Part shown: positions 8,236 to 17,671 of the stretch, one piece after another
How positions within the stretch are numbered: the stretch's first letter is position 1
Layout of the letters: each line of letters starts with the position of its first letter
Assembly (NCBI RefSeq): GCF_006335015.1
Contig: NZ_VDGT01000002.1
Coordinates: 310,001 to 374,000, forward strand
Length of the DNA stretch: 64,000 nt
Source: Streptomyces sedi
GTDB lineage: Bacteria > Actinomycetota > Actinomycetes > Streptomycetales > Streptomycetaceae
Reading direction: 5' to 3'
The notes under the pieces: model-generated
The model's database searches: none
What the model was told of the DNA's origin: nothing
What the model saw: the letters and a program-made list of their open reading frames with translations, nothing else
Position numbers and translations under genes: made by a program

Positions 8236-9687
8236 TCAGACGAAACGCAGGCGGTTCTCCCGGTCGTTGCGGGCGACATACAGCGTGAGGAACGCCTGGC
8301 CGGCCATCGCGCCGATGCGGTGTTCGCGGCCGTAGTACGTGTTCTCCCCGGGCTCGCCGTAGGTGCGGCCGTCGGCGAAGCGGTCCATCAGCCGCAGCTG
8401 CTCCTCGTTGTGCAGCCGCTCCCACTCGGCGGCCGGCGGTTCGATGCCGGTGTCCTGGCCGGTGAGGGAGACCAGGAGGTCGAAGTTGCCGAAGTAGTGG
8501 GGGAAGTGGGTGCCCCAGTCGTTGCCCTCGGGGTAGTGGATCGCGCCGGAACCCGGCTGGTAGATCGTCGTGGTCGTGCCGTCCTCGGTGGGGAACGGCA
8601 GGTCGACGAGCGCGGAGTAGACCCGGGGGATGTTGTGCAGGGCGGCCAGGGGCGCGCCGCGGTCGGCGAGGCCGTAGACGAAGCCCTGGTAGAGGCTCTG
8701 GTCGAACGAGACCATGTAGAGCGGGTGCAGCCGGTCGTGGTTGTCGAGGGTGCCGTCGTCGGCGATGTTGGTGCCGCGCAGCCAACTGGACAGTTCGATG
8801 CCGTTGACCGTCTCGCCACTGGTCAGGTCGGCGGGGCAGGCCGCCGCGGAGGCCAGCAGCTCGATGTTGCGGCGCTGCCAGGCGGCGGCGTTCGGGTGGT
8901 TGGGGAGCATGACCTCGGCCAGCGAGAGCACGGCGGCGCTCCAGCTGTTCTCCTCGGCCTTGCTGTCGCCTGGCGTGACCACCGTGCCGTCGCGTCTCCG
9001 CTCGTACAGCTGGTGACCACTGGTCCCGACCAGATAGAGGTCATTACCAGTGGTCAACCTGTCGGCCTCCCAGACCGTCATCGCGACGACATGGGCGCGT
9101 TCGGTGGTGTCCAGTTCGTCCCAGAAGAGCCAGCCGGCCAGCGCGGTGTAGTACGCCCACAGCGCGGTCTGCCAGCCGTCGCCCCAACGCGTGCTCTGGT
9201 CCTCGTTGTTGGCCAGATGGCGGGCGGCGAGGGTGCGGATCAGGTTGCGGGTGCGGATCGTGGCGTTGGCGGCTGACAGGTCGCGAGGATCGTAGACCCC
9301 GGTGGTCAGCGCGGTGGTCGCGGCCACCGCTGCCATGGCGGGGAGGCGGATGGCGCGCTCGTCGGTGCCGCGCAGGTCGATGTAGCCGTCGGGGAGGTAG
9401 GTGCGGTAGGTCCCCGCGTACCAGGGGCCGACGAGGTAGCGCGCGCTGCCGGCGAGGACCGTCGCCGTGCGGCTGCCGGCGGGGTCGGTGGCGGCGTAGT
9501 CGCCGAGCCCGGCCCAGTCGATCGGCACCACCCCGGAGGAGGCGGCGCGCGGGGCGCCCGCGGCCCGCAGGGCGTGCGCCGGGGAGGGCAATCCCAGCGC
9601 GGCGGTGGCGCCGAGGGCCGCCGAGGCGCTGAGGAGACCGCGGCGGGAGAGGCGGGGCGGGCGGTGGGAGGGGAGGTCGGCGGTCAT
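8236..9687 (-). CDS. Tat-exported secreted protein, possible polysaccharide-active enzyme
   Basis: A 483-residue protein with a clear twin-arginine signal (PRLSRRGLLSASAALGATAA followed by an Ala-rich region). The mature part is Trp/Tyr-rich and appears mostly helical, with segments such as GDGWQTALWAYYTALAGWLFWDEL and HYFGNFDLLVSLTGQD. This suggests an alpha/alpha-toroid carbohydrate-active enzyme (lyase or hydrolase), but I cannot assign a family or see a diagnostic catalytic motif. It is the last gene of a four-gene operon behind a sugar binding protein and two permeases, which supports processing a polymer outside the cell ahead of uptake. AAAGGAG precedes the ATG. Confidence 0.65.
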   Translation of the reverse strand: MTADLPSHRPPRLSRRGLLSASAALGATAALGLPSPAHALRAAGAPRAASSGVVPIDWAGLGDYAATDPAGSRTATVLAGSARYLVGPWYAGTYRTYLPDGYIDLRGTDERAIRLPAMAAVAATTALTTGVYDPRDLSAANATIRTRNLIRTLAARHLANNEDQSTRWGDGWQTALWAYYTALAGWLFWDELDTTERAHVVAMTVWEADRLTTGNDLYLVGTSGHQLYERRRDGTVVTPGDSKAEENSWSAAVLSLAEVMLPNHPNAAAWQRRNIELLASAAACPADLTSGETVNGIELSSWLRGTNIADDGTLDNHDRLHPLYMVSFDQSLYQGFVYGLADRGAPLAALHNIPRVYSALVDLPFPTEDGTTTTIYQPGSGAIHYPEGNDWGTHFPHYFGNFDLLVSLTGQDTGIEPPAAEWERLHNEEQLRLMDRFADGRTYGEPGENTYYGREHRIGAMAGQAFLTLYVARNDRENRLRFV

Positions 9688-9735
9688 GGCGCTCCTTTGG
9701 TCCGGGGGACGGTGCGGCGCGGGGTGCCCGCGCGT

Positions 9736-10617
9736 TCACGCCTTGACGGCTCCCGAGGCGAAGCCCGAGGTCACCTGGCGTTGCAGCAGCAGGAAGATGA
9801 GGAGAGCCGGGATGGCGAAGAGGGTGGAAGCCGCCATCGTGGCGCCCCAGTCGGTGCCGAAGGTGTTCTGGAAGGAAGTGAGCCAGACGGGCAGGGTGCG
9901 ACTGTCCTGATCCTTGATGATCAAAAAGTTGGCATAGGCGAACTCGTTCCATGCCGTGATGAAGCCGAAGAGCGAGGTCGCCATCAGCCCGGGGGCCAGC
10001 AGCGGGAAGACCACCCGCAGGAACGCCTGCGGGCGGGTGCAGCCGTCGACCTGGGCCGCCTCCTCCAACTCCTCGGGCACGGTGGCCAGGAAGTTGCGCA
10101 GCACCACGATGGTGAAGGGCAACGTGATCATGAAGTAGATCAGGGTCAGCCCCGGCAGCCGGTCCAGCAGGTCGGCGTCCCGGTACATGATGTAGATCGG
10201 GATGATCAGCGACTCCCACGGCGCCATCTGCGCGGCGAAGATCAGCAGCAGGAAGGCGCGCCTGCCGCGCCAGCGCATCCTCGCCACGGCGAAGGCCGCG
10301 GCGAGGGCCACGACGAGCGAGAGCAGCACGGCGCTGACGGTGAGCATCAGGCTGTTGCGCCAGAACAGCCAGAAACCGTCACTGCTGATCGCCGTCCGGA
10401 AGTGTTCCAACGTCCAGCTGGTCGGGACCAGTTGCGGCTCGTCGGTCTGGATGTCCGTCGCGGGCTTGAAGGCGGTCGAGAACATCCAGTAGACGGGGAA
10501 GACGCAGAAGACGAAGACCCCGACGGCCAGCGCCGAACGCAGCGGATGGCGGCGCTGCCGGCGCCGCAGCGGCGGCCGGGCGTCGGTGGGCGCGGACGAC
10601 GACACGACGGGGGTCAC
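9736..10617 (-). CDS. Carbohydrate ABC transporter permease, MalG-like
   Basis: A 293-residue CUT1-type permease. It has six predicted membrane segments, a large loop containing FSTAFKPATDIQTDEPQLVP after the first, and the EAA coupling motif around EELEEAAQVDGCTRPQAFLRVVFPLL. GTG at 10617 is the start: it overlaps the stop of the MalF-like gene (GTGA), and the frame runs on upstream only as a shadow of that gene. It pairs with the MalF-like subunit. No ATPase gene lies in the locus; actinomycetes commonly use a shared MsiK-type ATPase for CUT1 importers. Confidence 0.92.
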   Translation of the reverse strand: MTPVVSSSAPTDARPPLRRRQRRHPLRSALAVGVFVFCVFPVYWMFSTAFKPATDIQTDEPQLVPTSWTLEHFRTAISSDGFWLFWRNSLMLTVSAVLLSLVVALAAAFAVARMRWRGRRAFLLLIFAAQMAPWESLIIPIYIMYRDADLLDRLPGLTLIYFMITLPFTIVVLRNFLATVPEELEEAAQVDGCTRPQAFLRVVFPLLAPGLMATSLFGFITAWNEFAYANFLIIKDQDSRTLPVWLTSFQNTFGTDWGATMAASTLFAIPALLIFLLLQRQVTSGFASGAVKA

Positions 10618-11600
10618 AGCTCGGCCTCCTGCCGGTAGAGCTGGCGGAAGTAGACGACCAGCACGGTCGACATCAGCAGGACCGTGATCATCGAGGCGGC
10701 CGACCCGAGGTCGTAGCGCTGCTGGGAGAGCGCGGTCTGCACGGCGTAGACGGGGAGGATCGTGGTCGCGTCGCCTGGCCCGCCCTGCGTGATCACCCAG
10801 ATCTGGACGAACGCCCGGAAGGTCCAGATCACCTCCAGGCAGAGCACCAGTAGAAAGATCGGCCGCAGCATCGGGTACGTGATCGTGCGGAACGCCTGCC
10901 AGGGACCGGCACCGTCCAGTCGCGCCGCCTCGTGCAACTCCCTGGGCACGGTGGTCAGTCCGGCGTAGAGGGTGATGGCGGCGAACGGGATCGACTGCCA
11001 GACCACCAGAAAGACCACGATGGCGAAGGCCGCGGGGCCGTTGGCAAACCAGGGATAGCGGTCGAACGAGTCGAAGCCCAGACTGGTTAGTGACCAGTTG
11101 ACCACTCCGTACTCCGAGTGGAACATCCACTGGAAAACCGTGGTCGCCGCGATCACCGGCATTCCCCAGGCCAGCACCAGACCACTGAGCACCATCGTCC
11201 TGCCGAACCGCCCCAACCGTTCGACCAGCAGGGCGACCAGGGTGGAGAGCACCATGATCAGCACCACGTTGAGCGCCATGAAGAGGAAGGTGCGGCGGAC
11301 CACCTCCCAGAAGAGGGAGTCGCCCAGCAGCTCCGTGTAGTTGTCCAGCCCGACGAACGGCGCGCCCCCGTTGATGAGTTCGCGCAGCTGGAAGTCCTGG
11401 AGCGAGATCAGCACCCCGCGCAGCAACGGCACCAGCAGCAGCGCCGCCGCGCCCAACACCGTGGGTGCGATCAGCAGATAGGGCCACCATCCCGAGCCGC
11501 GCGGCCGGCGGTCGGGGCGGGGCGTGCTCTCGCTCCGCGGGGTCTCGGGAACGGTCGCGGACGGCGTGGCGCGCCGCGGGCGCCGGCCGGTGGCCTGCAT
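10614..11600 (-). CDS. Carbohydrate ABC transporter permease, MalF-like
   Basis: A 328-residue CUT1 permease with an Arg/Pro-rich cytoplasmic N-terminus (~40 residues) before the first membrane helix (WWPYLLIAPTVLGAAALLLVP). It has the usual SLQDFQLRELINGGAPFVGL segment and the EAA loop RELHEAARLDGAGPWQAFRT. AAGGGAG precedes the ATG. It lies 250 bp after the binding-protein gene and is coupled to the MalG-like gene. Confidence 0.92.
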   Translation of the reverse strand: MQATGRRPRRATPSATVPETPRSESTPRPDRRPRGSGWWPYLLIAPTVLGAAALLLVPLLRGVLISLQDFQLRELINGGAPFVGLDNYTELLGDSLFWEVVRRTFLFMALNVVLIMVLSTLVALLVERLGRFGRTMVLSGLVLAWGMPVIAATTVFQWMFHSEYGVVNWSLTSLGFDSFDRYPWFANGPAAFAIVVFLVVWQSIPFAAITLYAGLTTVPRELHEAARLDGAGPWQAFRTITYPMLRPIFLLVLCLEVIWTFRAFVQIWVITQGGPGDATTILPVYAVQTALSQQRYDLGSAASMITVLLMSTVLVVYFRQLYRQEAEL

Positions 11601-11852
11601 GGGACTCCCTTCGACTCCGCCGGGCCGCCGACCGGCGGGGTCGCCGACCGGTCCGGCGGTGGGCCGGGCGCGGGCCCGCCCTCGGAGGGCGGGCCCGCTC
11701 GGGGAACGGGACGTGAAGGAACCGGAGGGGACCGGACCGGAACCAGGGCGGACCGGAATCGGTGAGTACCGGAACGGGGGAGGCGAGAACGGGCTGGTGG
11801 TGGGGGCGTGCGTCGGTGCTTTCGGGCGCGCGGACCGGGGTGGGGGAGGGCG

Positions 11853-13106
11853 CTACGGGTTGAGCGCCCTGGTGATGACCTCGGAGGCGTCGCGCGCGGC
11901 GTCGGCCGGATCGGAGCCGGTGAGCACCGCCGTCAGATACTCCTTGATCGGGTTCTCGGCCTCGACCGCCGCCCAGGCCGGGGTGTTGGGCGTCGCCCGG
12001 CCGTTGGCCGCGCCGACCGCCATCGCCGCCACGCCGGGGTCGTCGCCGACCTGGTCGACCAGCGTCGTCTTGTTGGGCACATAGCTCATGGCGCGCGACA
12101 GTTCCTGCTGCCAGCGTTCCCCCGTCAGTTCCTCGACGAAGGTGAAAGCGGCCTCCGGGTCGTGCGAGGCGGCCGGGATGACGAGGTCGGAGCCGCCGGT
12201 GAAGACGGCGCCCGGGGTGTCGGCGGTCTTGCCGGGGATCGGGAAGAAGCCGATCTTCCCCTCCAGCTCCGGGTTGCGCTCCACGATCAGCTTGGCGCCC
12301 CCGGGCACGGCGATGATCTGGGCCACCTCGTTGCCGGCGAAGACCTCGACCTGCGGGGGTTCGGCCTCGTCCGAGTCGCGCGGGCCCTGCCCGAGCGCCT
12401 GGAGCCGCTCGTAGAACTCCATGCCGGCCAGGGCCTCCGGGGTGTGCAGCGCCCCCTCCCAGCCGTCGCCGGTCTCCACGGCGAGTTCGCCACCCTCGTC
12501 CCAGATGAACCCGGACAGTGCGTACCAGTTCTGCCCCGGCAGATAGATCCCCTGCTGACCCTCCGGCTCGTTCAACTGCTCGGTGGCGGCCAACCAGGCG
12601 TCACGCGTGGTCAGTTCGTCCGGGTCGACGCCGGCGGCCCCGAAGAGGTCGGTGCGGTAGATGACCACCCGGTTGGCCGCGTAGTAGGGGATCCCGTACT
12701 GGCGGTCGTCCACCGCGCCCGGCTCGGCGAGGCCCGGCAACCAGTCCTCGCCCCCCAACTCCTCGACCCGGTCGGTGAGGTCGGCGACCCCGCCGCTGGC
12801 CGCGTACTGGGCGACCTGGGTGTTGCCCACCTCGATGACATCGGGGGCGTCGTTGCTGGCCAGTGCTGCGGTGACGCGTTCGCCGATGCCGTTCCAGTCC
12901 TGGATCTGCACGTTGACGTCGATGTCCTGGTGCGCGTCCTCGAAGGCGGTGACGAACTCCTCCTGGAACTCCTGGCTGACGCTGTCACGCATCAGCCAGA
13001 CGTCCAGCGTGACGGGGCCGTCGCCGTCGCCCGAAGAGCCCCCGCAGGCTGTCAGGGCCATGGCGCTGGTCAGGACGGTGGCACAGGCCAGAGGACGGAA
13101 CTTCAC
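11853..13106 (-). CDS. Sugar ABC transporter substrate-binding lipoprotein
   Basis: A 417-residue family 1 extracellular solute-binding protein. The N-terminus has a lipobox (LTAC at residues 18-21, signal MKFRPLACATVLTSAMA), so it is a lipoprotein anchored outside the membrane. The body shows the expected periplasmic-binding signatures (TLDVWLMRDS, NDAPDVIEVGN, YGIPYYAANRVVIYRTDLF). The GTG start at 13106 follows CGAGGTGA. It heads the importer operon and is divergent from a GH20 hexosaminidase, so N-acetylhexosamine oligosaccharides are a plausible ligand (inference from context only). Confidence 0.92.
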   Translation of the reverse strand: MKFRPLACATVLTSAMALTACGGSSGDGDGPVTLDVWLMRDSVSQEFQEEFVTAFEDAHQDIDVNVQIQDWNGIGERVTAALASNDAPDVIEVGNTQVAQYAASGGVADLTDRVEELGGEDWLPGLAEPGAVDDRQYGIPYYAANRVVIYRTDLFGAAGVDPDELTTRDAWLAATEQLNEPEGQQGIYLPGQNWYALSGFIWDEGGELAVETGDGWEGALHTPEALAGMEFYERLQALGQGPRDSDEAEPPQVEVFAGNEVAQIIAVPGGAKLIVERNPELEGKIGFFPIPGKTADTPGAVFTGGSDLVIPAASHDPEAAFTFVEELTGERWQQELSRAMSYVPNKTTLVDQVGDDPGVAAMAVGAANGRATPNTPAWAAVEAENPIKEYLTAVLTGSDPADAARDASEVITRALNP

Positions 13107-13466
13107 GGGTCACCTCGGGTGGGGGAGGGCGAAGGAGACAGGCGTGATTGACCAGTTGGCTTGGCTGTGGGGCGTGGTAAGCGTTGAAAATGGCATAGAC
13201 CTTTGGGGTCGTCAAGGCTGTGCGTGATTTCCGGTTCGACCGGGGAGTGCCGCGAACTACCCCTGCGGCATGGGGGTTTGTCACCCATGGCGACCGGCGG
13301 CGGCCTCCGGGAAGCGAGGAGTACCGTGCCCTCGCCGCTCTTGACAGCGCTCCACGGGGGCTGCCACTTTGCTTTACCAGCTCCGGCTTCCTGTTTACCA
13401 GTTGGAGAACCAGACGCACGTCTCCTCGTCCGTGGACCCCGGGCCGCCCGCCATCCGGAGGCAACC
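13107..13466. promoter_or_regulatory. Divergent control region between sugar importer and GH20 gene
   Basis: A 360-bp gap with no convincing gene. It contains TTGACCAGTTGG near 13145 and two similar words, CTTTACCAGC (about 13372-13381) and GTTTACCAGT (about 13392-13401), 20 bp apart just ahead of the GH20 start. These resemble half-sites of a DNA-binding regulator. The GntR-type gene downstream at 16217 is the obvious local candidate, but I see no full palindrome. Confidence 0.45.
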
Positions 13467-15023
13467 GTGCTCATTCCGCTGCCCCACCACCTCCTCGAAC
13501 GCACCGGCCACTTCCACCTGACCACCGACACCGCGCTGCGCCTGACCCCCGGCACCGAACCCGTCGCCGAGCTGCTGCGCACCGCCCTCGGCCCGAGCGC
13601 GGGGCTGCCGCTGCCGGCAGCGGCCGACGGCGCGTTGTCGCTGGTCATCGATCCCGCGCTGAGCGGTCTCGGCCCCGAGGGCTACGGGCTCACCGTGGGA
13701 TCCGAGGCCGTGTTGCTGCGCGCCGGCACCCTCGCGGGCCTGCGCAACGGCGCCACCACGCTGCTCCAGCTGCTGCCCCCGGCCGCGCTCGGCGCCACCC
13801 CGGTGCGCGACGTCGTCTGGCGGCTGCCCCGCGTGGAGATCACCGACCGGCCGCGCTTCCCCTGGCGCGGGGCCATGCTGGATGTCGCGCGCCACTTCCA
13901 GCCCCTCTCGTTCCTCAAACGGTTCGTCGACCTGCTGGCACTCCACAAGTTGAACGTCTTCCACCTGCATCTCACCGACGACCAGGGCTGGCGGATGCCA
14001 GTCGCCGCCCATCCGGCGCTCACCGAGATCGGCGGCTGGCGCGCGGAGTCGATGGTCGGCCGTGCCGGCAGCGGACGCTTCGACGGGATCCCGCACGGTG
14101 GTTACTACACCCGCGGGGAGCTGACCGAACTGGTAAAGCACGCGGCCTCGCGCGGAGTGACCGTCGTTCCCGAGATCGAACTCCCCGGTCACACACGCGC
14201 GTTGCTCGCCGCCTACCCGCATCTCGGCAACGACCCGACCCGCCGCCTCCCGGTGTGGACGGAGTGGGGCGTCTGCCCGAACGTGCTCGGGGTCTCCGAC
14301 GCGGCGGTGGAGCTGTGCCGCGAGGTGTTGGCCGAGGTGATGGACGTCTTCCCCGCCGAGCACGTGCACATCGGCGGCGACGAGTGCCCCGTCGTCGAGT
14401 GGGAGAGCAGCGAGGCCGCGCTGGCCAGGGTCCGTGCCGAGGGGCTCTCGGGACCTGCCGCGCTGCGCGGCTGGTTCCTGCGGCGGATGGCGGCCTTCCT
14501 GCTGGAGAACGGCCGCACGCCGGTCAGTTGGGACGAGGGCGAGGAGGCGGCGCTGCCGCCCGAGACCCTGACGATGTCCTGGCGCACCGGGGAGCACACC
14601 GCGCTTGCCGCCCGGCGCGGTCACCGGGTGGTCGCCACCCCCTGGGACCGCACCTATCTGGACTACCCGCGCTCCGCCGACCCGGCCGAACCGCTGGGTC
14701 AGGACGGGGTGGTGACCTTGGACGCCGTCGCCGGCTTCGACCCGGCACCCGCCCGGCTCCCGCACGCCGAAGCGGTGCTCGGCACGCAGGCCCAGCTGTG
14801 GACCGAGTTCGCCCCCACCCCCGACGACGTGGAGTATCTGGCCTTCCCCCGGCTGGCCGCGCTCGCCGAGGCGGCCTGGAGCGCGCCGGGCGCGGCCCCC
14901 GCGCGCGGCGCTCGTTCCCTCAGCGAACGACTGGTAAAGCACGGCGAGCGACTGGACAAGCTCCGCGTGAACCACCGAACCCCGCGTCGCCCGCCGGCGC
15001 CCCAGGACAGCCCGCTGGGCTGA
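13467..15023 (+). CDS. Beta-N-acetylhexosaminidase, family GH20
   Basis: A 518-residue protein. The N-terminal ~120 residues form the GH20b-like alpha/beta domain; a TIM barrel follows. Family motifs are clear: RGAMLDVARHF, LNVFHLHLTDDQGWRMPV, GVTVVPEIELPGH and the catalytic Asp-Glu pair at D305-E306 (HIGGDECP). The reaction removes terminal GlcNAc or GalNAc with substrate-assisted catalysis. No signal peptide is visible from the GTG at 13467 (GGAGG 5 bases upstream). If that start is right the enzyme works in the cytoplasm, on oligosaccharides brought in by the divergent ABC importer. A longer upstream start is open in frame but lacks a ribosome site and leader character. Confidence 0.92.
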   Translation: MLIPLPHHLLERTGHFHLTTDTALRLTPGTEPVAELLRTALGPSAGLPLPAAADGALSLVIDPALSGLGPEGYGLTVGSEAVLLRAGTLAGLRNGATTLLQLLPPAALGATPVRDVVWRLPRVEITDRPRFPWRGAMLDVARHFQPLSFLKRFVDLLALHKLNVFHLHLTDDQGWRMPVAAHPALTEIGGWRAESMVGRAGSGRFDGIPHGGYYTRGELTELVKHAASRGVTVVPEIELPGHTRALLAAYPHLGNDPTRRLPVWTEWGVCPNVLGVSDAAVELCREVLAEVMDVFPAEHVHIGGDECPVVEWESSEAALARVRAEGLSGPAALRGWFLRRMAAFLLENGRTPVSWDEGEEAALPPETLTMSWRTGEHTALAARRGHRVVATPWDRTYLDYPRSADPAEPLGQDGVVTLDAVAGFDPAPARLPHAEAVLGTQAQLWTEFAPTPDDVEYLAFPRLAALAEAAWSAPGAAPARGARSLSERLVKHGERLDKLRVNHRTPRRPPAPQDSPLG

Positions 15024-15089
15024 CCACCGGCACCGAGGGTGAACGCGCCCACCGGAAAACCCCAGCCCACTCCCCGGAGGAGAACCCCC

Positions 15090-16055
15090 ATGCGTCACCG
15101 CACCCGCACGCTCACCCCCCGGCGCTGCGCCGCCCTCGGTGCCGGCCTTGCGCTGCTCGCCGGCCTGGGTGTCGCCGGCACCTCCCAGGCGGGCGAACCG
15201 AAGGACGAGGCGGAGAACGCCACCGCGCCAGGCGCCGTCGAACCGCCGGCGCAGGAACTCTTCGACGACTTCAGCTACTCGGCCCACGACGACCCCGCGC
15301 TCTCGCAGCACGGCTGGGTGGTCCGCACCGGCGGCGGCGGGCCCGGCGTCCCCGGGGCCGGCTGGCTGGCCGAGAACGTCACCTTCGCCCAGGACGAGGG
15401 CGGGACCGTGCTCAACCTGGAGTCCGGAACGGACGGAACCCCCGAAGGCACGGAGCAGACCGAGGTGTTCACCTCGGCGGTCAAGTTCGAGCAGGGCACC
15501 TACGCGGCCCGGGTCCGCTTCTCCGACGAGCCGCGTTCGGGCCCCGACGGCGACCGGCTGGTGCAGACGTTCTTCTCCATCAACGACCTGCGGGCGCCCA
15601 TGGACCCGGACTACTCGGAGTACGACTTCGAGTATCTGCCCAACGGCGGTTGGGGCGAGACCGACCACACGCTCTTTACCACTTCCTGGGACACCTACCG
15701 GCCCGATCCCTGGGAGGCGGTGAACACCCATACCAAGGAGCAGGACAGCTTCGCCGGCTGGCACGACCTGGTCTTTACCATCGACGAGACCAGTGTCCGC
15801 TACTACATAGACGGCCGGCTCTTCGCGGAGCACGGGGAGCCCTATCTGCCCGAGCGCCCCATGTCGATCAACTTCAACCAGTGGTTCATCGACCTGCTCG
15901 GCCAGACCGACACCACTCCGCGCGCCTACGACCAACAGGTCGACTACGTGTACTACGCGGCCGACACGGTGCTCAGCCCCGACGAGGTCAGCGAGCGGGT
16001 GACGGCCCACCGGGACGAGGGCACCGCGTTCACCGACACCGTGGCGGCGCCCTGA
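15090..16055 (+). CDS. Secreted GH16-like glycoside hydrolase (concanavalin-like fold)
   Basis: A 321-residue protein with a Sec-type signal peptide (about residues 1-32, ending ...AGTSQA). The mature part looks like a beta-sandwich of the GH16/lectin class, with an ExDxE-type catalytic triplet at E177-Y-D179-F-E181 and the family-like segments GWHDLVFTIDETSVRYYIDG and MSINFNQWFIDL. GH16 enzymes cleave beta-1,3/1,4 glucans, galactans and related polymers; the substrate is not readable. Start chosen at the ATG behind GGAGGAG. It follows the GH20 gene by 66 bp, probably co-transcribed, and ends before a strong hairpin. Confidence 0.78.
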   Translation: MRHRTRTLTPRRCAALGAGLALLAGLGVAGTSQAGEPKDEAENATAPGAVEPPAQELFDDFSYSAHDDPALSQHGWVVRTGGGGPGVPGAGWLAENVTFAQDEGGTVLNLESGTDGTPEGTEQTEVFTSAVKFEQGTYAARVRFSDEPRSGPDGDRLVQTFFSINDLRAPMDPDYSEYDFEYLPNGGWGETDHTLFTTSWDTYRPDPWEAVNTHTKEQDSFAGWHDLVFTIDETSVRYYIDGRLFAEHGEPYLPERPMSINFNQWFIDLLGQTDTTPRAYDQQVDYVYYAADTVLSPDEVSERVTAHRDEGTAFTDTVAAP

Positions 16056-16113
16056 ACGGTGCGTGGCGGTCGGTGAACACCCGCGCCCGTTAGTGACTCA
16101 CAGTGACAGAATT

Positions 16114-16143
16114 GTCGGCGCTGGGCGAACGCCCAGCGCCGAC
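16114..16143. terminator. Perfect 13-bp hairpin after GH16-like gene
   Basis: GTCGGCGCTGGGC, a GAAC loop, then the exact complement. It lies 58 bases after the GH16-like stop and 74 bases before the GntR-type gene, so it most likely ends the hexosaminidase/GH16 transcript. There is no U-run. Confidence 0.7.
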
Positions 16144-16216
16144 GGTTACAACGGGTCATATTCTGGTCAACGTGAGCAGCCGAGACCGGCGCCAGCCGAG
16201 TGCGGGGGAGTAGGAC

Positions 16217-17068
16217 ATGACCAGACGTTCACCCGGAGCGGTACTCAAGCGGGACAGGGTCCGCGAGCATCTGCTCGAACTCATCGAGGAGCGCCGCCCA
16301 GGCGACCCCATCCCCTCCGAACGCCTGCTCTGCGCGCGGCTTGAGGTCTCCCGCCCCACCCTGCGCGTCGTCGTCGACGAACTGGTGGCCACCGGTCAAC
16401 TGGTCAGGGAGCACGGCAGGGGAATGTTCATCGCCCCGGGGAAGATCACCCAGGAACTGGTTCCGGGAGTGGGCGACTCCCTTACCGCCCCGCTTGCCTC
16501 CGGCAGCTGGTCAAGCAGGGTTCTCCAGTTCGCCGTCCAGGCGGCGGGCCCCCGGGTCGGCCGCAAGCTCAGAAGGTCCCCGGCGGAGCGGGTCTTCGCC
16601 GTCGCGAGGCTCCGCCTGGTCGAGTCCGTGCCCATGGCGATCGAGTACCTGCATCTGCCGGTCGCCGTGGTACCCGGACTCAAGGAGAGCGACCTGGCCG
16701 TCGGCGACCTCTACGACCACCTGCGGGAACGCCACGGCGTCCAGGTCGGCGAGGCCACCCAGTCCATCGAACCGACCGTGGTCAGCGAGGCCGAGGCCGG
16801 ACTGCTCGACGTGCCACCCTTCTCCCCGGCGCTGCTCTTCGGCCGGGTGACCAGCGACATCTTCGGCCGCGCCGTCGAGTACTGCCACTCGCTCTACCGG
16901 GGCGACCGCTACCGCATCGTCTCGCGCCTCTCCCTGCGCGACGGGTCCCCGTCCGGCACCGCCTCGCCGCCCGGCGGCGGCCACCACCCCGGCATCCCGC
17001 CGGGCGACACCGCCACGGTCCGCCCCGTGCTCTCCGCCACCAGCGGCGACATCCACCGCACGGACTGA
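16217..17068 (+). CDS. GntR-family regulator, HutC/DasR-like
   Basis: A 283-residue transcription factor. The N-terminal winged helix spans about residues 10-75 (LLELIEERRPGDPIPSERLL, then LEVSRPTLRVVVDELVATGQ). The C-terminal UTRA effector domain includes VARLRLVESVPMAIEYLHLP and RAVEYCHSLYRGDRYRIVSR, the hallmark end of HutC-type regulators such as DasR. These usually sense sugar phosphates or related small molecules. The last ~40 residues are Gly/Pro-rich and extra. The gene sits beside the GH20/importer locus. A TGGTCAAC word about 45 bp upstream of its start, and similar words at the divergent promoter, could be operators (inference). Confidence 0.88.
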   Translation: MTRRSPGAVLKRDRVREHLLELIEERRPGDPIPSERLLCARLEVSRPTLRVVVDELVATGQLVREHGRGMFIAPGKITQELVPGVGDSLTAPLASGSWSSRVLQFAVQAAGPRVGRKLRRSPAERVFAVARLRLVESVPMAIEYLHLPVAVVPGLKESDLAVGDLYDHLRERHGVQVGEATQSIEPTVVSEAEAGLLDVPPFSPALLFGRVTSDIFGRAVEYCHSLYRGDRYRIVSRLSLRDGSPSGTASPPGGGHHPGIPPGDTATVRPVLSATSGDIHRTD

Positions 17069-17077
17069 GCGGGGCTC

Positions 17078-17671
17078 CTAGAGGCAACCCGCCGGCAGGG
17101 CATGGCCGTCCGCGCGGAGACGGCGCAGCGCCGCCGCCAACGAGTGGGCGTCGAAGAGCGCCGAGTGCTCGGCACCGTCCGTCGGGCGCGGCAGACCCAG
17201 GCTCTTCCACAGCCGGCCCGAGTTGACCGTCGCCGTCTCCGGCGCGAGGGTGTTGATCCACGGCCGGATGTTGAGGAACGGGGTGGTCAAAAACCCGCGG
17301 TCGAGCACCTCTCCCCGCGCCCGTGCCCAGCCGACGTTCTCGCCGATGACCGCCATGTCGTTGCCGTAGGAGAGCGCCGCCTCGCTCCGGCAGAAGGCGA
17401 AGAACGCGCCGAGCGCGTCGGCCGGCGCCCTCCCCTCCCGGTCCACGTCCTCCTGGCGGACCCCGGTCAGCTCCACGAAGTACGGTGACAGCCGTGGGTT
17501 GACCACTGGCTTGACCAGTGCCTCGAACTCGTCCCGAACGGTCAGTTCCTCGTCGAGTCGCACAGCGCCGATCTGGACGATCTCGCGCAGCTGTCCCGGC
17601 AGTGACCAGTCGCCGTCCGCCGCGCCCTCCCAGGTCGTGAACTCCAGGTCATAGACGACAAGGGACGCCAT
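17078..17671 (-). CDS. DEDD-type 3'-5' exonuclease family protein (DnaQ/KapD-like)
   Basis: A 197-residue protein with the RNase T/DnaQ exonuclease fold. Exo I is the DLE in VVYDLEFTTWEG; an Exo II-like region is at LSYGNDMAVIGENVG; Exo III is HSALFDAHSLAAAL (HxAxxDA). Such enzymes remove nucleotides from the 3' end of DNA or RNA using two metal ions. The closest style is the KapD/ERI1-like group. ATG at 17671 is preceded by GGAGGAG. It converges on the GntR-type gene with only 9 bp between stops. No functional link to its neighbours is evident. Confidence 0.82.
   Translation of the reverse strand: MASLVVYDLEFTTWEGAADGDWSLPGQLREIVQIGAVRLDEELTVRDEFEALVKPVVNPRLSPYFVELTGVRQEDVDREGRAPADALGAFFAFCRSEAALSYGNDMAVIGENVGWARARGEVLDRGFLTTPFLNIRPWINTLAPETATVNSGRLWKSLGLPRPTDGAEHSALFDAHSLAAALRRLRADGHALPAGCL

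Noticed and set aside
13220..16093. 957-codon plus-strand frame across GH20 and GH16-like genes
   Set aside because: Different frame from both recognised enzymes, Arg-rich shadow translation.
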